Origin: Chengkuizengella marina | GTDB lineage: Bacteria; Bacillota; Bacilli; Paenibacillales; KCTC-33759 | Reading direction: 5' to 3' | NCBI RefSeq assembly: GCF_009910845.1 | Contig: NZ_SIJB01000001.1 | Location: forward strand, 1-64,000 | DNA length: 64,000 bases | Shown here: positions 9,419-19,000 of the stretch, one piece after another | How the letters are laid out: each line of letters opens with the position of its first letter | Numbering within the stretch: position 1 is the first letter of the stretch | Translations under genes and position numbers: made by a program | The notes under the pieces: generated by a model | The model's input: the letters and a program-made list of their open reading frames with translations, nothing else | Databases searched by the model: none | Told to the model about the DNA's origin: nothing

Positions 9419-11032
9419 GTGAACGAAACAATTAGTCGTTATTGGGGGAAAGTGATTCAATTTTGGAAACAGATAAGTTTAAAACAAAAGATTATGATGG
9501 GAATCCTCTTCCTTGTAACACTACTGATCATTGCAATCGTAATTTTTAACTTATCAAGAACAGAATATTCACTAGCATATACTGATTTGACACCTGCTGA
9601 TGCAGCATCTATTCAGGAATATCTAACTTCAAACAACATACCATATCAATTTTCAAATGATCTAAAAAGTGTAGGTATACCAAGTACATATTTAACCGAC
9701 GTAAAATTAGCTGTAGCATCACAAGACTTAATTGTTGATGGTTCACAGGGTTTTGATATATTCAAAGAAAATATGTCTACTTTTGGCGGCATAACTGAAA
9801 ATCAATTTGAAATTTTAAATACCGATGCTCGAGCAGGAGAAATTGAGCAATTAATCAATGCAATAGAGGGTGTTAGTTGGTCAAAGGTTGTCTTAAATCT
9901 ACCAGAGGAAAGTGTTTTTATTTCTCCTTCAGGAACGGAGGAACAATCCTATGCTTCTGTTATTATCAGTTTTAAAAGAAATTATAGAATTGAGCAGCCT
10001 TTGATAGATACTATATATAATTTAGTGAGAACAAGTGTCAGAAACCTACCTATGGAGAATATAACCATCTCATCAGATTTAACAGGTGAATTACTGCCTT
10101 CATCTAGAACAAATGCAAGCAGTGGCATTCAAACTGCTGCTGTGGTGCAACAGATGCAAATTAAAAAGCAATATGAGTTAGAAATTCAAAGAAATGTTCA
10201 AAATTTCTTGAAGCAAATTTTTATTGGAGATGAACATATTGCAGTAAATGTATTTTCTACTTTAAATTTTGACCAGGTTAATACTCAAGAAACAAGATTC
10301 GAACCTTTTGATGACGATGATCAGAAAGGGATTGTAAGAAGCATAGAGGAAATTCAAAAATCTTATACTGGTGAGGATAATCCTACAGGTGGTATTACAG
10401 GGACAGGGGATAATGATATTCCTAACTATGTTGCTACTGATAATAATGGCGTAACTAGTGAGGAAGAGAGTGAAAGTAGAATTAATTATGAAATAGATGA
10501 GATCACTAGCTCTATCATTAAAAGTCCATATGTTGTGCAAGATTTAACGATATCTGTAAGTATACCTTCACAGAATGTTTCTACTTCAGCTAATGGAACT
10601 CAAAATAACTCAGTTTCAGATGAAGTTAAAAAATTATTAGTTAATATAGTTTCTGCTTCTTTAGCAGATAGTGGTAAGCAATTTACTGAAGATCAGATTG
10701 CTCAGAAAGTAACAGTAATTTCACGCCCATCCAATGGTCAATTATTGGGTGAACAAGATCCATCGGGAACACCTCCATGGGTATTCGGATTAGGTGCTGT
10801 AGCTTTAGCATTAGTCGCTGGTGGAACATTTGTTGCATTTAGAAGGAAACAACAACGTGAAACTCTTTTTGAACAAGAAGAATTAGCCTATACTTCTGAG
10901 AATGATCTTTCTAACTTGGAAATTCCTACTAAGGCCTTAGATGATGAAGTGAAGAGACAATTAGAGCATCTAGCAAAAAGTAAACCAGATGAGTTTGTAA
11001 AAATTTTACGGACTTGGTTAGCAGATGAGTAA
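9419..11032 (+). CDS. fliF: Flagellar MS-ring protein FliF
   Basis: FliF forms the membrane-supramembrane ring that templates basal-body assembly. The 537-residue protein has a first transmembrane helix at about residues 24-45. Next come the YscJ-type ring-building domain with LNTDARAGEIEQLINAIEGV, then a low-complexity periplasmic-side stretch rich in D, N, G and T (about 300-350). A second transmembrane helix lies at about 451-473. The cytoplasmic C-terminus that binds FliG ends in FVKILRTWLADE. The GTG start is preceded by GAGGTGA. fliG follows after 14 bases. Confidence 0.98.
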   Translation: MNETISRYWGKVIQFWKQISLKQKIMMGILFLVTLLIIAIVIFNLSRTEYSLAYTDLTPADAASIQEYLTSNNIPYQFSNDLKSVGIPSTYLTDVKLAVASQDLIVDGSQGFDIFKENMSTFGGITENQFEILNTDARAGEIEQLINAIEGVSWSKVVLNLPEESVFISPSGTEEQSYASVIISFKRNYRIEQPLIDTIYNLVRTSVRNLPMENITISSDLTGELLPSSRTNASSGIQTAAVVQQMQIKKQYELEIQRNVQNFLKQIFIGDEHIAVNVFSTLNFDQVNTQETRFEPFDDDDQKGIVRSIEEIQKSYTGEDNPTGGITGTGDNDIPNYVATDNNGVTSEEESESRINYEIDEITSSIIKSPYVVQDLTISVSIPSQNVSTSANGTQNNSVSDEVKKLLVNIVSASLADSGKQFTEDQIAQKVTVISRPSNGQLLGEQDPSGTPPWVFGLGAVALALVAGGTFVAFRRKQQRETLFEQEELAYTSENDLSNLEIPTKALDDEVKRQLEHLAKSKPDEFVKILRTWLADE

Positions 11033-11046
11033 AAGGAGGATATATT

Positions 11047-12054
11047 ATGGCTAAGGCACAATTATCTGGAAGACAAAAAGCTGCCATTCTTTTAATCTCT
11101 TTAGGAACTGAAACATCTGCTGAAGTTTTTAAACATCTAAAAGAAGAAGAAATTGAACAATTAACATTGGAAATTGCAAATGTAAGAAAAGTGAACAGCA
11201 TTGAAAAAGAGAATATTATGAGTGAGTTTTACCAAATTTGCATTGCTCAAGATTATATTTCTCAAGGTGGAATTAGTTACGCTAAAGACATATTAGAAAA
11301 AGCTCTAGGTCATCAGAAAGCAGTTGATATTTTACATCGTTTAACTTCAACGCTGCAAGTACGACCATTTGACTTTGCTAGAAAAGCAGAGCCGGCACAA
11401 ATATTAAATTTTATACAAAATGAAAATTCTCAAACAATAGCTCTAGTACTGTCACACCTCGACTATGAGAAAGCATCAGTTATTTTATCTTCGCTGCCCC
11501 AAGATAAGCAGGCTGATATAGCTAGAAGAATTGCAACGATGCAAAGTACTACTCCTGAGGTAATTAGGCAAGTAGAACGAATACTAGAACAGAAACTATC
11601 AGCTACAGTAAGTGAAGATTATACTTCATCAGGTGGAATTGATGTCATCGTCGAAATTTTAAACGGTGTTGACCGTGCTACTGAACGTACGATTTTAGAA
11701 TCAATGGAAATTCAAGACCCAGTTCTTTCAGAGGAAATCAAAAAGCGCATGTTTGTATTTGAGGATATCGTGAACTTGGACAATCGATCTATTCAACGAA
11801 TTATTCGTGATTTAGATAATCATGATTTACAGCTTTCATTAAAAGTATCAAGTGAAGAAGTACGAGATACTATTTTCAAAAACATGTCAGGTAGAATGGT
11901 TGAAACCTATAAAGAAGAAATGGAATTTATGGGTCCGGTGCGATTGCGTGATGTAGAAGAAGCACAAACTAGAATTGTATCAGTTATTCGCCGACTTGAA
12001 GAAACGGGAGATATCGTTATTTCAAGAGGTCTGGGAGATGATATTATTGTCTAA
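11047..12054 (+). CDS. fliG: Flagellar motor switch protein FliG
   Basis: FliG is the rotor subunit that meets the stator and sets torque direction. The 335-residue length is typical. The N-terminal FliF-binding domain begins LSGRQKAAILLISLG. The middle domain contains HPQTIALVLSHLD-like NSQTIALVLSHLDYEKAS. The C-terminal domain carries the charged torque helix region DIVNLDNRSIQRIIRD. AAAGGAGG lies just upstream of ATG 11047. The 3' end overlaps fliH. Confidence 0.98.
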   Translation: MAKAQLSGRQKAAILLISLGTETSAEVFKHLKEEEIEQLTLEIANVRKVNSIEKENIMSEFYQICIAQDYISQGGISYAKDILEKALGHQKAVDILHRLTSTLQVRPFDFARKAEPAQILNFIQNENSQTIALVLSHLDYEKASVILSSLPQDKQADIARRIATMQSTTPEVIRQVERILEQKLSATVSEDYTSSGGIDVIVEILNGVDRATERTILESMEIQDPVLSEEIKKRMFVFEDIVNLDNRSIQRIIRDLDNHDLQLSLKVSSEEVRDTIFKNMSGRMVETYKEEMEFMGPVRLRDVEEAQTRIVSVIRRLEETGDIVISRGLGDDIIV

Positions 12055-12865
12055 TCTCATTAAATCTACTAGTTATATTTCTTTAGAAGACAAAAAAAAA
12101 CTAGAGTGTTCAAGTACTTACATAAATCAAGATTTAATCCAAGTTCAGGAAAGGTTACAACAGTTAGAAGAAGATTCTGAAGTCTTGTCCAAAAGAGATG
12201 AGATATTGAAGGAAGCACAAGCTATAGCAAGTAAACAAATAGAAGAAGCAAAAACTGAAGTTGTTGCTATAAAAGATGAGGCTGAAAAAGAAATAGAGTT
12301 ATGGTGGTCTGAGAAAAGGGAACAGGATAAACAAATTGTTCAAGAAATGAAAGCAAAAGCAGTTGAGCAGGGTATAAAAGAGGGAACAGAACATGCGGAA
12401 GAGAAAGTTCATGAACAATATTCAGATTTGATCAATCAGGCAAGTTTAATTATTAAGACAGCTTACGAAGAGAAGGAAAAGATTATTCAAGAGGCAGAAC
12501 CATTTCTCGTTGATTTGAGTTGTGCCATTGCTGAAAAGGTGATTCATAAAGAACTTCAAGATTCCAAAGAAGTAGTTATACAAATGATTAGTAAAATATT
12601 AACCAGAAGAAATGAAGAAGGGGTTATTAAGTGTTCTGTTGCACCAGATCAGTACGATTACATAAAAAATGCAAAAGAAGAACTGATCCTCTCACTAGAT
12701 CCTGGAGCTGAATTGCAAATTGTTCCTGATGTTAGTTTAAAAGGCTTTGACTGTGTTATTCATTCTACATTTGGAAGTATTGACGCTAAGGTAGATACGC
12801 AATTATCAGAAATAAAAAATAAATTAAAAGAAATTACTAGAAAATGTGATGAACAAGATGGATGA
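12047..12865 (+). CDS. fliH: Flagellar assembly protein FliH
   Basis: FliH is the peripheral-stalk-like regulator of the FliI export ATPase. The protein is mostly charged coiled coil (about residues 20-150), with glycine-spaced turns such as EQGIKEGTEHAEEKV, then the conserved C-terminal head. The frame stays open upstream inside fliG, so the start is uncertain. TTG 12047 gives MSNLIKSTSY, which resembles other Bacillales FliH starts and has GGGAG at 12033-12037. ATG 12038 is the alternative. The gene overlaps the fliG end and the fliI start. Confidence 0.9.
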   Translation: MSNLIKSTSYISLEDKKKLECSSTYINQDLIQVQERLQQLEEDSEVLSKRDEILKEAQAIASKQIEEAKTEVVAIKDEAEKEIELWWSEKREQDKQIVQEMKAKAVEQGIKEGTEHAEEKVHEQYSDLINQASLIIKTAYEEKEKIIQEAEPFLVDLSCAIAEKVIHKELQDSKEVVIQMISKILTRRNEEGVIKCSVAPDQYDYIKNAKEELILSLDPGAELQIVPDVSLKGFDCVIHSTFGSIDAKVDTQLSEIKNKLKEITRKCDEQDG

Positions 12866-14177
12866 AATTAACCTAAATGTAAAGAAATATATTGAGCACC
12901 TAAATCATATAGAAACCGTTCGGTTTAATGGAAAGGTTACCCAAGTCATTGGATTAACTGTTGAGTCTGAGGGACCAGAAGCAAAAATAGGCGATGTTTG
13001 TCACATATATCCTGATCGATCAAAAAAGCCTGTCTTAGCTGAAGTTGTAGGTTTTCGAAACCATAAAGTCATATTGATGCCGATCGGTGACTTAAATTCT
13101 ATTGGTCCTGGTTGTGATGTAGTTAGTTTAGGAAAGCCGTTAAATGTTAAAGTAGGTCATGAGTTATTAGGAAAAGTTTTAAATGGGCTTGGGGAACCAT
13201 TGGATGGCTCTAAACTTCCTCCTAATATGACGCTGTATAATACAAACAACTTACCAAAAAATCCATTGAAGAGACCAAGAATTACAGAACCAATTAGTGT
13301 AGGCATCCGAAGCATAGATGGGCTGTTAACAGTAGGAAAGGGTCAAAGAGTAGGGATATTTGCAGGATCAGGTATTGGGAAGAGCACGATTCTAGGCATG
13401 ATTGCTAGAAATACTTCTGCTGATATCAATGTAATTGCTTTAATAGGAGAACGTGGTAGAGAGGTTATGGATTTTATAGAAAGAGACCTAGGACCAGAGG
13501 GACTGGCTAGATCAGTTGTTATTGTAGCCACTTCAGATCAGCCAGCGTTAATTCGTATAAAGGGTGCACTAATAGCAACTACAATTGCAGAGTTTTTTAG
13601 AGATCGTGGTTTGAATGTCATGTTAATGATGGATTCAGTAACCCGTTATGCAATGGCATTAAGAGAGGTTGGTTTAGCAGTAGGAGAACCTCCTACTACA
13701 AGGGGATATACCCCTTCAGTGTTTGCAAATCTTCCTAAACTTCTTGAACGTGCAGGTACAAGCTCAAAAGGTTCAATTACCGCTTTTTATACTGTGTTAG
13801 TAGATGGGGACGACATGAACGAACCTGTCGCAGATACAGTAAGAGGGATCTTGGATGGACACATTGTATTAGATCGAAATTTAGCCAATAAAGGCCACTA
13901 TCCTGCAATCAATGTATTGTCTAGTGTGAGTCGTGTAATGAAGGAAATCGTATCTAAAGATCAGCAAACATCTGCAGATCACTTAAAACGTTTATTATCA
14001 GTTTATACAGAATCAGAAGATTTAATTAATATAGGGGCATATCAAAAGGGATCAAATTCAGAGATAGACCGATCATTAAGTTATATGAAGGATATACTTG
14101 GTTATTTACAACAATCAACGGATGAAAGAGTTACTTTTGAAGATGCAAAACAATTATTATTGAATCATTTTTCATAG
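12846..14177 (+). CDS. fliI: Flagellum-specific export ATPase FliI
   Basis: FliI is the F1-beta-like ATPase of the flagellar type III export apparatus. Walker A is GSGIGKST (about residue 174). GERGREVMDFIERDLG and MLMMDSVTRYAMALREVGLAVGEPPTTRGY are further diagnostic stretches. Length (443) is normal. GTG 12846, ATG 12849 and ATG 12858 are all possible starts, and none has a strong ribosome site. Translation is probably coupled to fliH, which it overlaps. Confidence 0.97.
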   Translation: MMNKMDEINLNVKKYIEHLNHIETVRFNGKVTQVIGLTVESEGPEAKIGDVCHIYPDRSKKPVLAEVVGFRNHKVILMPIGDLNSIGPGCDVVSLGKPLNVKVGHELLGKVLNGLGEPLDGSKLPPNMTLYNTNNLPKNPLKRPRITEPISVGIRSIDGLLTVGKGQRVGIFAGSGIGKSTILGMIARNTSADINVIALIGERGREVMDFIERDLGPEGLARSVVIVATSDQPALIRIKGALIATTIAEFFRDRGLNVMLMMDSVTRYAMALREVGLAVGEPPTTRGYTPSVFANLPKLLERAGTSSKGSITAFYTVLVDGDDMNEPVADTVRGILDGHIVLDRNLANKGHYPAINVLSSVSRVMKEIVSKDQQTSADHLKRLLSVYTESEDLINIGAYQKGSNSEIDRSLSYMKDILGYLQQSTDERVTFEDAKQLLLNHFS

Positions 14178-14189
14178 GAGTTGATGATA

Positions 14190-14621
14190 TTGGTTTATAA
14201 ATACCCAATGCAGAAGATTGTTGACTATAAAAATAATTTGAAAATACAAGCTGAATGGAAGCTTACTGAAGCTATGAGTCAATTAAATTCTGAAAATGAG
14301 AAATTGTCTAAATTACAAAGTCAAAAAAACAATCAATATCAGGAACTATTTTCAACATTCAAAGATAAAACCTCAATTTCTGATTTGCAAAATATGTCCA
14401 GCTATATCTTGTATTTGAATCATCATATACAAAAACAACATGAGGGTTTGAAAAATGCAGAAATGGCTGTAACTAATAGCAAAGATGGTTTGAAGAAGCA
14501 AATGATAGATGAAAAAGTGTGGGTGAATGCAAGAGAAAAATCATATACAGCGCATATGGAAAAAACTTTAAAAAAAGAAACTATGGAACTAGATGAGATT
14601 GCTATACGTGTTCAAAGATAA
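14190..14621 (+). CDS. fliJ: Flagellar export chaperone FliJ
   Basis: FliJ is the coiled-coil stalk of the FliH-FliI ATPase complex. The small charged all-helical protein contains the usual N-terminal FxxQKIVDYKNNL-type segment. Identification rests on this and on its place directly after fliI. The longest frame starts at TTG 14181, but the ribosome site TAGGAG ends at 14180. TTG 14190 (MVYKYPMQKI, 143 residues) has a better spacing and matches family N-termini. Confidence 0.9.
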   Translation: MVYKYPMQKIVDYKNNLKIQAEWKLTEAMSQLNSENEKLSKLQSQKNNQYQELFSTFKDKTSISDLQNMSSYILYLNHHIQKQHEGLKNAEMAVTNSKDGLKKQMIDEKVWVNAREKSYTAHMEKTLKKETMELDEIAIRVQR

Positions 14622-14661
14622 ATATCTACTAGATACAGCATATATGATAGGAGGGTTATAG

Positions 14662-15555
14662 GTGGAGGAGATAAAAATAGAAGGATCATCTATGGGTGTA
14701 TTTTCAAAAATATTCTATTGGGTTCTGATACCTGTTATTTTTACCACCATACTTATTTTTGTATTGCTTTCCATATCTGACTTGAATGTACTAAATATGG
14801 TTTTAAAAGTTGGAAATAAAATTCCATATGTAGAAACTATAGTACCCGATGTAGAAGAATCTGAGGTTGCAGAATTATCGGATAAAGAAAAAAATGAAAT
14901 GTTAATAGAATCTATTGAACTAGAGTTAGATAAAGTACAAGCTGAATTGGTAAGAGAATTAGAAATAAGCAAAGAGAAAAATCAAGTAATAAACGAACTA
15001 CATGTGAAAATCGATTTATTGGAAGATCAATTAACTGATAAAATTACTGTGGATGAATATGCTGAAAAAATTAAAGAAACATCTAAAATATATGCAGATA
15101 TGATACCAAGCAAAGCCGCATCTATATTTGAAAGCTTAACAATGAGCGAAACAGTGCTTATGTTAAATGCAATGAATAAAGATAATCAGGTTAAAATTTT
15201 AGAAAAAATGAACCCAGAAGCAGCTGCAGAAGCATCCATTCTTTTGAAAGATACCGTTCCAGTTAAGGATCAACAAATTGCTGCTTTACAAGCTCGACTG
15301 AAAGAAGTGGAAAACGAAACGCCAAAGGATAAGCCTTTAACAAGTGGAGAATTGAGTCTAACTATTGCAACAATGGTTCCAGAAAATGCGGCTTCCATAT
15401 TATTAGAAATGAAAAAACAAAATCAAGATCTAGTTTTAGATATATTGCGTGAAACAGATATAAGGCAACGTTCCAATATCATTCAAGTTATTTCTGAAAT
15501 ATCTGAAGCAGATGCTGCAGAATTTTTGACTTTATTAGCAAAAGAAAAACCATAA
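14662..15555 (+). CDS. ylxF: YlxF-like flagellar protein with MgtE N-terminal-type domain
   Basis: Homologues sit between fliJ and fliK in many Bacillales; their role in hook or motor assembly is unsettled. The 297-residue protein has one N-terminal transmembrane helix (about residues 17-39). A long charged coiled coil follows (about 60-130). Two repeats of the MgtE_N type come next, AASIFESLTMSETVLMLNAM and AASILLEMKKQNQDLVLDIL. The likely topology is membrane-anchored. GTG 14662 follows AGGAGGG. The domain resembles that of MotE-type chaperones, but that role is not shown here. Confidence 0.85.
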   Translation: MEEIKIEGSSMGVFSKIFYWVLIPVIFTTILIFVLLSISDLNVLNMVLKVGNKIPYVETIVPDVEESEVAELSDKEKNEMLIESIELELDKVQAELVRELEISKEKNQVINELHVKIDLLEDQLTDKITVDEYAEKIKETSKIYADMIPSKAASIFESLTMSETVLMLNAMNKDNQVKILEKMNPEAAAEASILLKDTVPVKDQQIAALQARLKEVENETPKDKPLTSGELSLTIATMVPENAASILLEMKKQNQDLVLDILRETDIRQRSNIIQVISEISEADAAEFLTLLAKEKP

Positions 15556-15592
15556 GTTCATGCTTTTATTGAAAGGAGGTGAGATACATAAA

Positions 15593-16990
15593 ATGCAGAC
15601 ACCTTTGATGCATCATTTTAGCAATAATTCAAATTATTCTTTATCAAATAGTTCCACAAATGTCGTAAAGAACATATCAAATAGTGATTTTATGAGAACA
15701 TTAACTGCTATAAAAGATGTAAATAAAACTCAAGAAGAAGGATTGATAGATTTTCAAGATATTCCTATGGAAGAGTTATTACAATCATTTTTGACTGAAT
15801 TGATATCTTTGGACTTATCAAACTTAAATCTTATGACTGATTCTGAGAGCATTGCTGAGGAAGCTAACATCAAAATGTTAGAACAATGGTTAGAAGAGTC
15901 TAATTCCAAACAATCATTATTGACTGTTATTGCATTGTTTAATCAACTAAGTCATGATGTTCAGGAACGGCTTTCTCTGGAAGGGAATATGACTGAAAAA
16001 TTTGCAAAACCTTCACTTGAGCTTCTGAAGTTGACAGTGGATACTACTAATAATCAGTTGCAAAATCTTTCAGATCCATTACATAATATGCAATTTAAAG
16101 AACATAGTACAAAATTTAATTTAAAAGATTTATTTGATCTTTCTCCTGAATCATTAGAATTAATAAACAAAGTAATAAATGACACAGAGAAAAAATCTTC
16201 TTTGCAATTTATTCAGTTGTTTAAAGCTATATCTAAAACAACAAATACAAACTATGATTCTACAGATGTTTTGACAGATAAAGTGTTAATAAATATATTA
16301 CAAAAAACATTAAAAGCTTATCAATCCAATTCATCAGAGTTTAAATCATCTTTACAAAATGAACAAACTTCATTAGGAAGGTTAGAACAACAAATGACTT
16401 TAATGAACCAAATCTTATATCAAACAAATGATATACCTAATGAAGAAATACAACCTCCTAGAAATCACAATGTTGTTGTTCACAACGATCTAGCTCGACC
16501 GACCAACTTGGAGGTAGTAAAGCAACCGATAGAAGCTCGAAATTTTACTCAAGAGATGAGTCAATTTGTATTTAAGACCATTAGATTTTCTCAATTTAAT
16601 GGTATAGCAGAAGCTAGAATTTCATTAATACCTGAGCAATTAGGGCAAGTTGATGTTCATATGAAATTGGAAAATGGGCAGTTAGTCACTCAGTTTATGG
16701 CAGACAAATTGATTGGTAAAGAAATGATTGAAAGCCAGTTGCCTCAATTAAGGATTGCCTTACAAAATCTTGGTATTCAGGTTGATAAAGTGGAGGTGGT
16801 TCAGATGAATTCTACTTCATCTTCAATGTTATTTCAGGGTGAGACTAATCAGCAATTTTCACAGCAATATAAACAACAAGATCAGAATTCTAATAGATAC
16901 AACAATTTTTTACATGATGATTTGGAAATAGATATGTTAAATGAGAGTTTGATGAATATAAGTGGTAGAGGTTTTGATGTGACCGCATAA
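15593..16990 (+). CDS. fliK: Flagellar hook-length control protein FliK
   Basis: FliK is exported during hook assembly and switches the export gate to late substrates. The N-terminal two thirds are polar and poorly conserved. The C-terminal Flg_hook domain is clear: EARISLIPEQLGQVDVHMKL and LRIALQNLGIQVDKVEV at about residues 340-405. The longest frame starts at 15560, but AAAGGAGGTGAG lies inside it at 15572-15583. ATG 15593 is the proper start (465 residues). flgD follows. Confidence 0.93.
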   Translation: MQTPLMHHFSNNSNYSLSNSSTNVVKNISNSDFMRTLTAIKDVNKTQEEGLIDFQDIPMEELLQSFLTELISLDLSNLNLMTDSESIAEEANIKMLEQWLEESNSKQSLLTVIALFNQLSHDVQERLSLEGNMTEKFAKPSLELLKLTVDTTNNQLQNLSDPLHNMQFKEHSTKFNLKDLFDLSPESLELINKVINDTEKKSSLQFIQLFKAISKTTNTNYDSTDVLTDKVLINILQKTLKAYQSNSSEFKSSLQNEQTSLGRLEQQMTLMNQILYQTNDIPNEEIQPPRNHNVVVHNDLARPTNLEVVKQPIEARNFTQEMSQFVFKTIRFSQFNGIAEARISLIPEQLGQVDVHMKLENGQLVTQFMADKLIGKEMIESQLPQLRIALQNLGIQVDKVEVVQMNSTSSSMLFQGETNQQFSQQYKQQDQNSNRYNNFLHDDLEIDMLNESLMNISGRGFDVTA

Positions 16991-17019
16991 ATATTTATTT
17001 GAAGGAGGAGGAAAGGAAC

Positions 17020-17583
17020 ATGTCCACTTATATACCTGGTGTCACTAATGTGTGGCCTAATTATTCTTCTGTAAATCAAAACATTACAACATCTGAAGAA
17101 CAAAATAATCTTGGTAAAGATGAATTTTTAACTCTTCTTGTTGAACAATTGAAATATCAAGACCCCTTAGAACCATTAAATGATCAAGAGTTTATAGCAC
17201 AGATGGCTCAGTTTAGTTCTTTGGAACAATTGATGAACATGAGTGAAGAAATTCAAATGTTACGTCAATCTATCGGGATTTCCTCAGATATGATAGGAAA
17301 AGAGGTTACGTATAGTTATTTTGATACTTTGTCACTTGAGATCATTACTAAAACAGGTATTGTTGAATCAATCAGTATTAAAGATGGGGCACAGTTTGCT
17401 GTCGTTGAAGGGGAAGAAATTCCATTAGATTATATAACTAAAATTTCTGAATCAACTGTTTCTAATGAATCTATTAATAATGAGGGTACGAATAGTGAAG
17501 AAGATAATATAGAAGTTAATTTAAACTTCGATACTATTGAAGACATAGTAGCGGAAGTTGATAACGGAGTGAATGAAAAGTGA
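17020..17583 (+). CDS. flgD: Flagellar hook capping/assembly protein FlgD
   Basis: FlgD is the scaffold that caps the growing hook. The conserved core GKDEFLTLLVEQLKYQDPLEP and FIAQMAQFSSLEQL spans about residues 30-80. Beyond the short beta region (to about 145), the protein ends in an acidic, N- and S-rich tail of about 45 residues, which makes it longer (187) than B. subtilis FlgD. The frame opens at TTG 16999, but GGAGGAGGAAAGG precedes ATG 17020, which is used. The stop overlaps the next start (GTGA). Confidence 0.95.
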   Translation: MSTYIPGVTNVWPNYSSVNQNITTSEEQNNLGKDEFLTLLVEQLKYQDPLEPLNDQEFIAQMAQFSSLEQLMNMSEEIQMLRQSIGISSDMIGKEVTYSYFDTLSLEIITKTGIVESISIKDGAQFAVVEGEEIPLDYITKISESTVSNESINNEGTNSEEDNIEVNLNFDTIEDIVAEVDNGVNEK

Positions 17584-17960
17584 TCGATAGAAAAATGATA
17601 GGTCATTTACAAACGAATCAAATTCCACCAAATCTAACAAATAAAAATCATTCTTTATCAAAACAGCACAAAAATCAAACTTTTGAAAAATTACTTCAAG
17701 ACGAAATGTTACATTTCAGCCATCATGCAGAGCAAAGATTAAAACAAAGAGGTATCCAGTTACAGCCAGATCAAATTCAAAAAATAAACAATGCCATAAA
17801 TAATGCATCTGCAAAAGGAGCTAAAGATTCTTTGATCTTATTTGATAATACAGCATTTATTGTTAATATCAAGAATCGAACAGTTGTGACAGCCATCGAT
17901 AGTAATTCCTTAAAAGATCATGTATTTACAAAAATTGACAGTGCTTTAGTTATTAAATAA
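17580..17960 (+). CDS. TIGR02530-type flagellar operon protein
   Basis: This small protein of unknown function (126 residues) is conserved between flgD and flgE in Firmicutes flagellar operons. Diagnostic features are FSHHAEQRLKQRGIQL at about residues 41-56, then DSLILFDNTAFIVNIKNRTVVTAI near the C-terminus. No signal peptide or membrane segment is seen. The GTG start overlaps the flgD stop by four bases, so translation is coupled. A link to hook assembly is inferred from position only. Confidence 0.85.
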   Translation: MIDRKMIGHLQTNQIPPNLTNKNHSLSKQHKNQTFEKLLQDEMLHFSHHAEQRLKQRGIQLQPDQIQKINNAINNASAKGAKDSLILFDNTAFIVNIKNRTVVTAIDSNSLKDHVFTKIDSALVIK

Positions 17961-18046
17961 TTTATTAGGCTGGACCTTATAGGAGGCCTATGGTTGTGGA
18001 CGGACAGAAGCAACCAGTTCAACTATAAATAGTAGGAGTGATTTAA

Positions 18047-18877
18047 ATGCTTAGATCTTTATATTCCGGAATATCTGGAATGCAAGGCTTTCAAACAAAA
18101 TTAGATGTCATTGGTAATAATATCGCAAATGTGAATACAACAGGTTTTAAAGCTGGAAGAGTGATGTTCCAAGACGTTTTAAGCCAACAAATTTCAGGTG
18201 GAACTGCTCCAAACGATGTAACTGGTGGAAGTAACGCAAAGGAAATTGGACTGGGTGTTACTGTAGGAGCGATTAATACCATCCATACGCCTGGTAGCGC
18301 AATGACTACAAACGTACCAACAGATCTCAGAATTGATGGTGATGGATTTTTTGCTGTTGCTCCTAATTCAGATGTTGAGACATCTTATTTAACAAGAGCT
18401 GGGAATTTTTCAATGGATGCAAATGGAAATATAGTTAATGCAAATGGAATGTTTTTACTAGATTCAGATGGAGAAATTATTACGATAGATACAGAAGAAG
18501 TGACATCATTTTATATTGCTCAAGATGGAGAAATTGTTTCTGTAAATGTTGATGGAGTATCAGAAGGAACTGACATTCGAATCGGTATCGCCAAAGTTAC
18601 AAATCCTTCGGGTCTTGAAAAGTTAGGTGGAAACTTATATAGAGTTACACCAAATTCTGATGCAGAAGCGGAAGATCCTTTGGATTTAATAGTGCAAGCT
18701 AATGATCCTGACATTGGGACAGGTTCTATAATTTCAGGTCAGTTAGAAATGTCAAATGTAGATTTAACTGCTGAATTTTCCGAAATGATTGTTGCTCAGC
18801 GCGGATTTCAATCTAACTCTAGAATAATCACAACATCCGATGAGATTCTTCAAGAAATAGTTAACTTAAAACGATAA
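18047..18877 (+). CDS. flgE: Flagellar hook protein FlgE (Bacillus FlgG/FlgE type)
   Basis: This is the major hook subunit, exported through the flagellar channel. The 276-residue protein opens with LRSLYSGISGMQGFQTKLDVIGNNIANVNTTGFKAG-like signatures and contains LRIDGDGFFAV. It ends with the conserved MSNVDLTAEFSEMIVAQRGFQ, SNSRIITTSDEILQEIVNLKR region. It matches the short B. subtilis hook protein (264 residues) rather than the longer enterobacterial FlgE. A TAGGAGTGA site precedes ATG 18047. A long hairpin follows the gene. Confidence 0.96.
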   Translation: MLRSLYSGISGMQGFQTKLDVIGNNIANVNTTGFKAGRVMFQDVLSQQISGGTAPNDVTGGSNAKEIGLGVTVGAINTIHTPGSAMTTNVPTDLRIDGDGFFAVAPNSDVETSYLTRAGNFSMDANGNIVNANGMFLLDSDGEIITIDTEEVTSFYIAQDGEIVSVNVDGVSEGTDIRIGIAKVTNPSGLEKLGGNLYRVTPNSDAEAEDPLDLIVQANDPDIGTGSIISGQLEMSNVDLTAEFSEMIVAQRGFQSNSRIITTSDEILQEIVNLKR

Positions 18878-18930
18878 TCCATGAACTCCTTTTATAATTT
18901 TGGAGAATATGAACAGTAAGTAAGGATAAC

Positions 18931-18982
18931 TTGAAGAGAATTCAGTGGGTGGAAGTTTGACTACCCCACTGAATGGCTTCAA
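18931..18982 (+). promoter_or_regulatory. Long interrupted hairpin between flgE and swrD
   Basis: An outer stem TTGAAG/CTTCAA (18931-18936 with 18977-18982) encloses an inner perfect 10-base stem ATTCAGTGGG/CCCACTGAAT (18940-18949 with 18965-18974), with a 15-base loop. No T-run follows, so it is not a standard terminator. It is most likely an RNA processing or stability element at the flgE 3' end, or a protein-binding site; the function is inferred. Confidence 0.6.
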
Positions 18983-19000
18983 ACTATCAAATGGAGGGAA

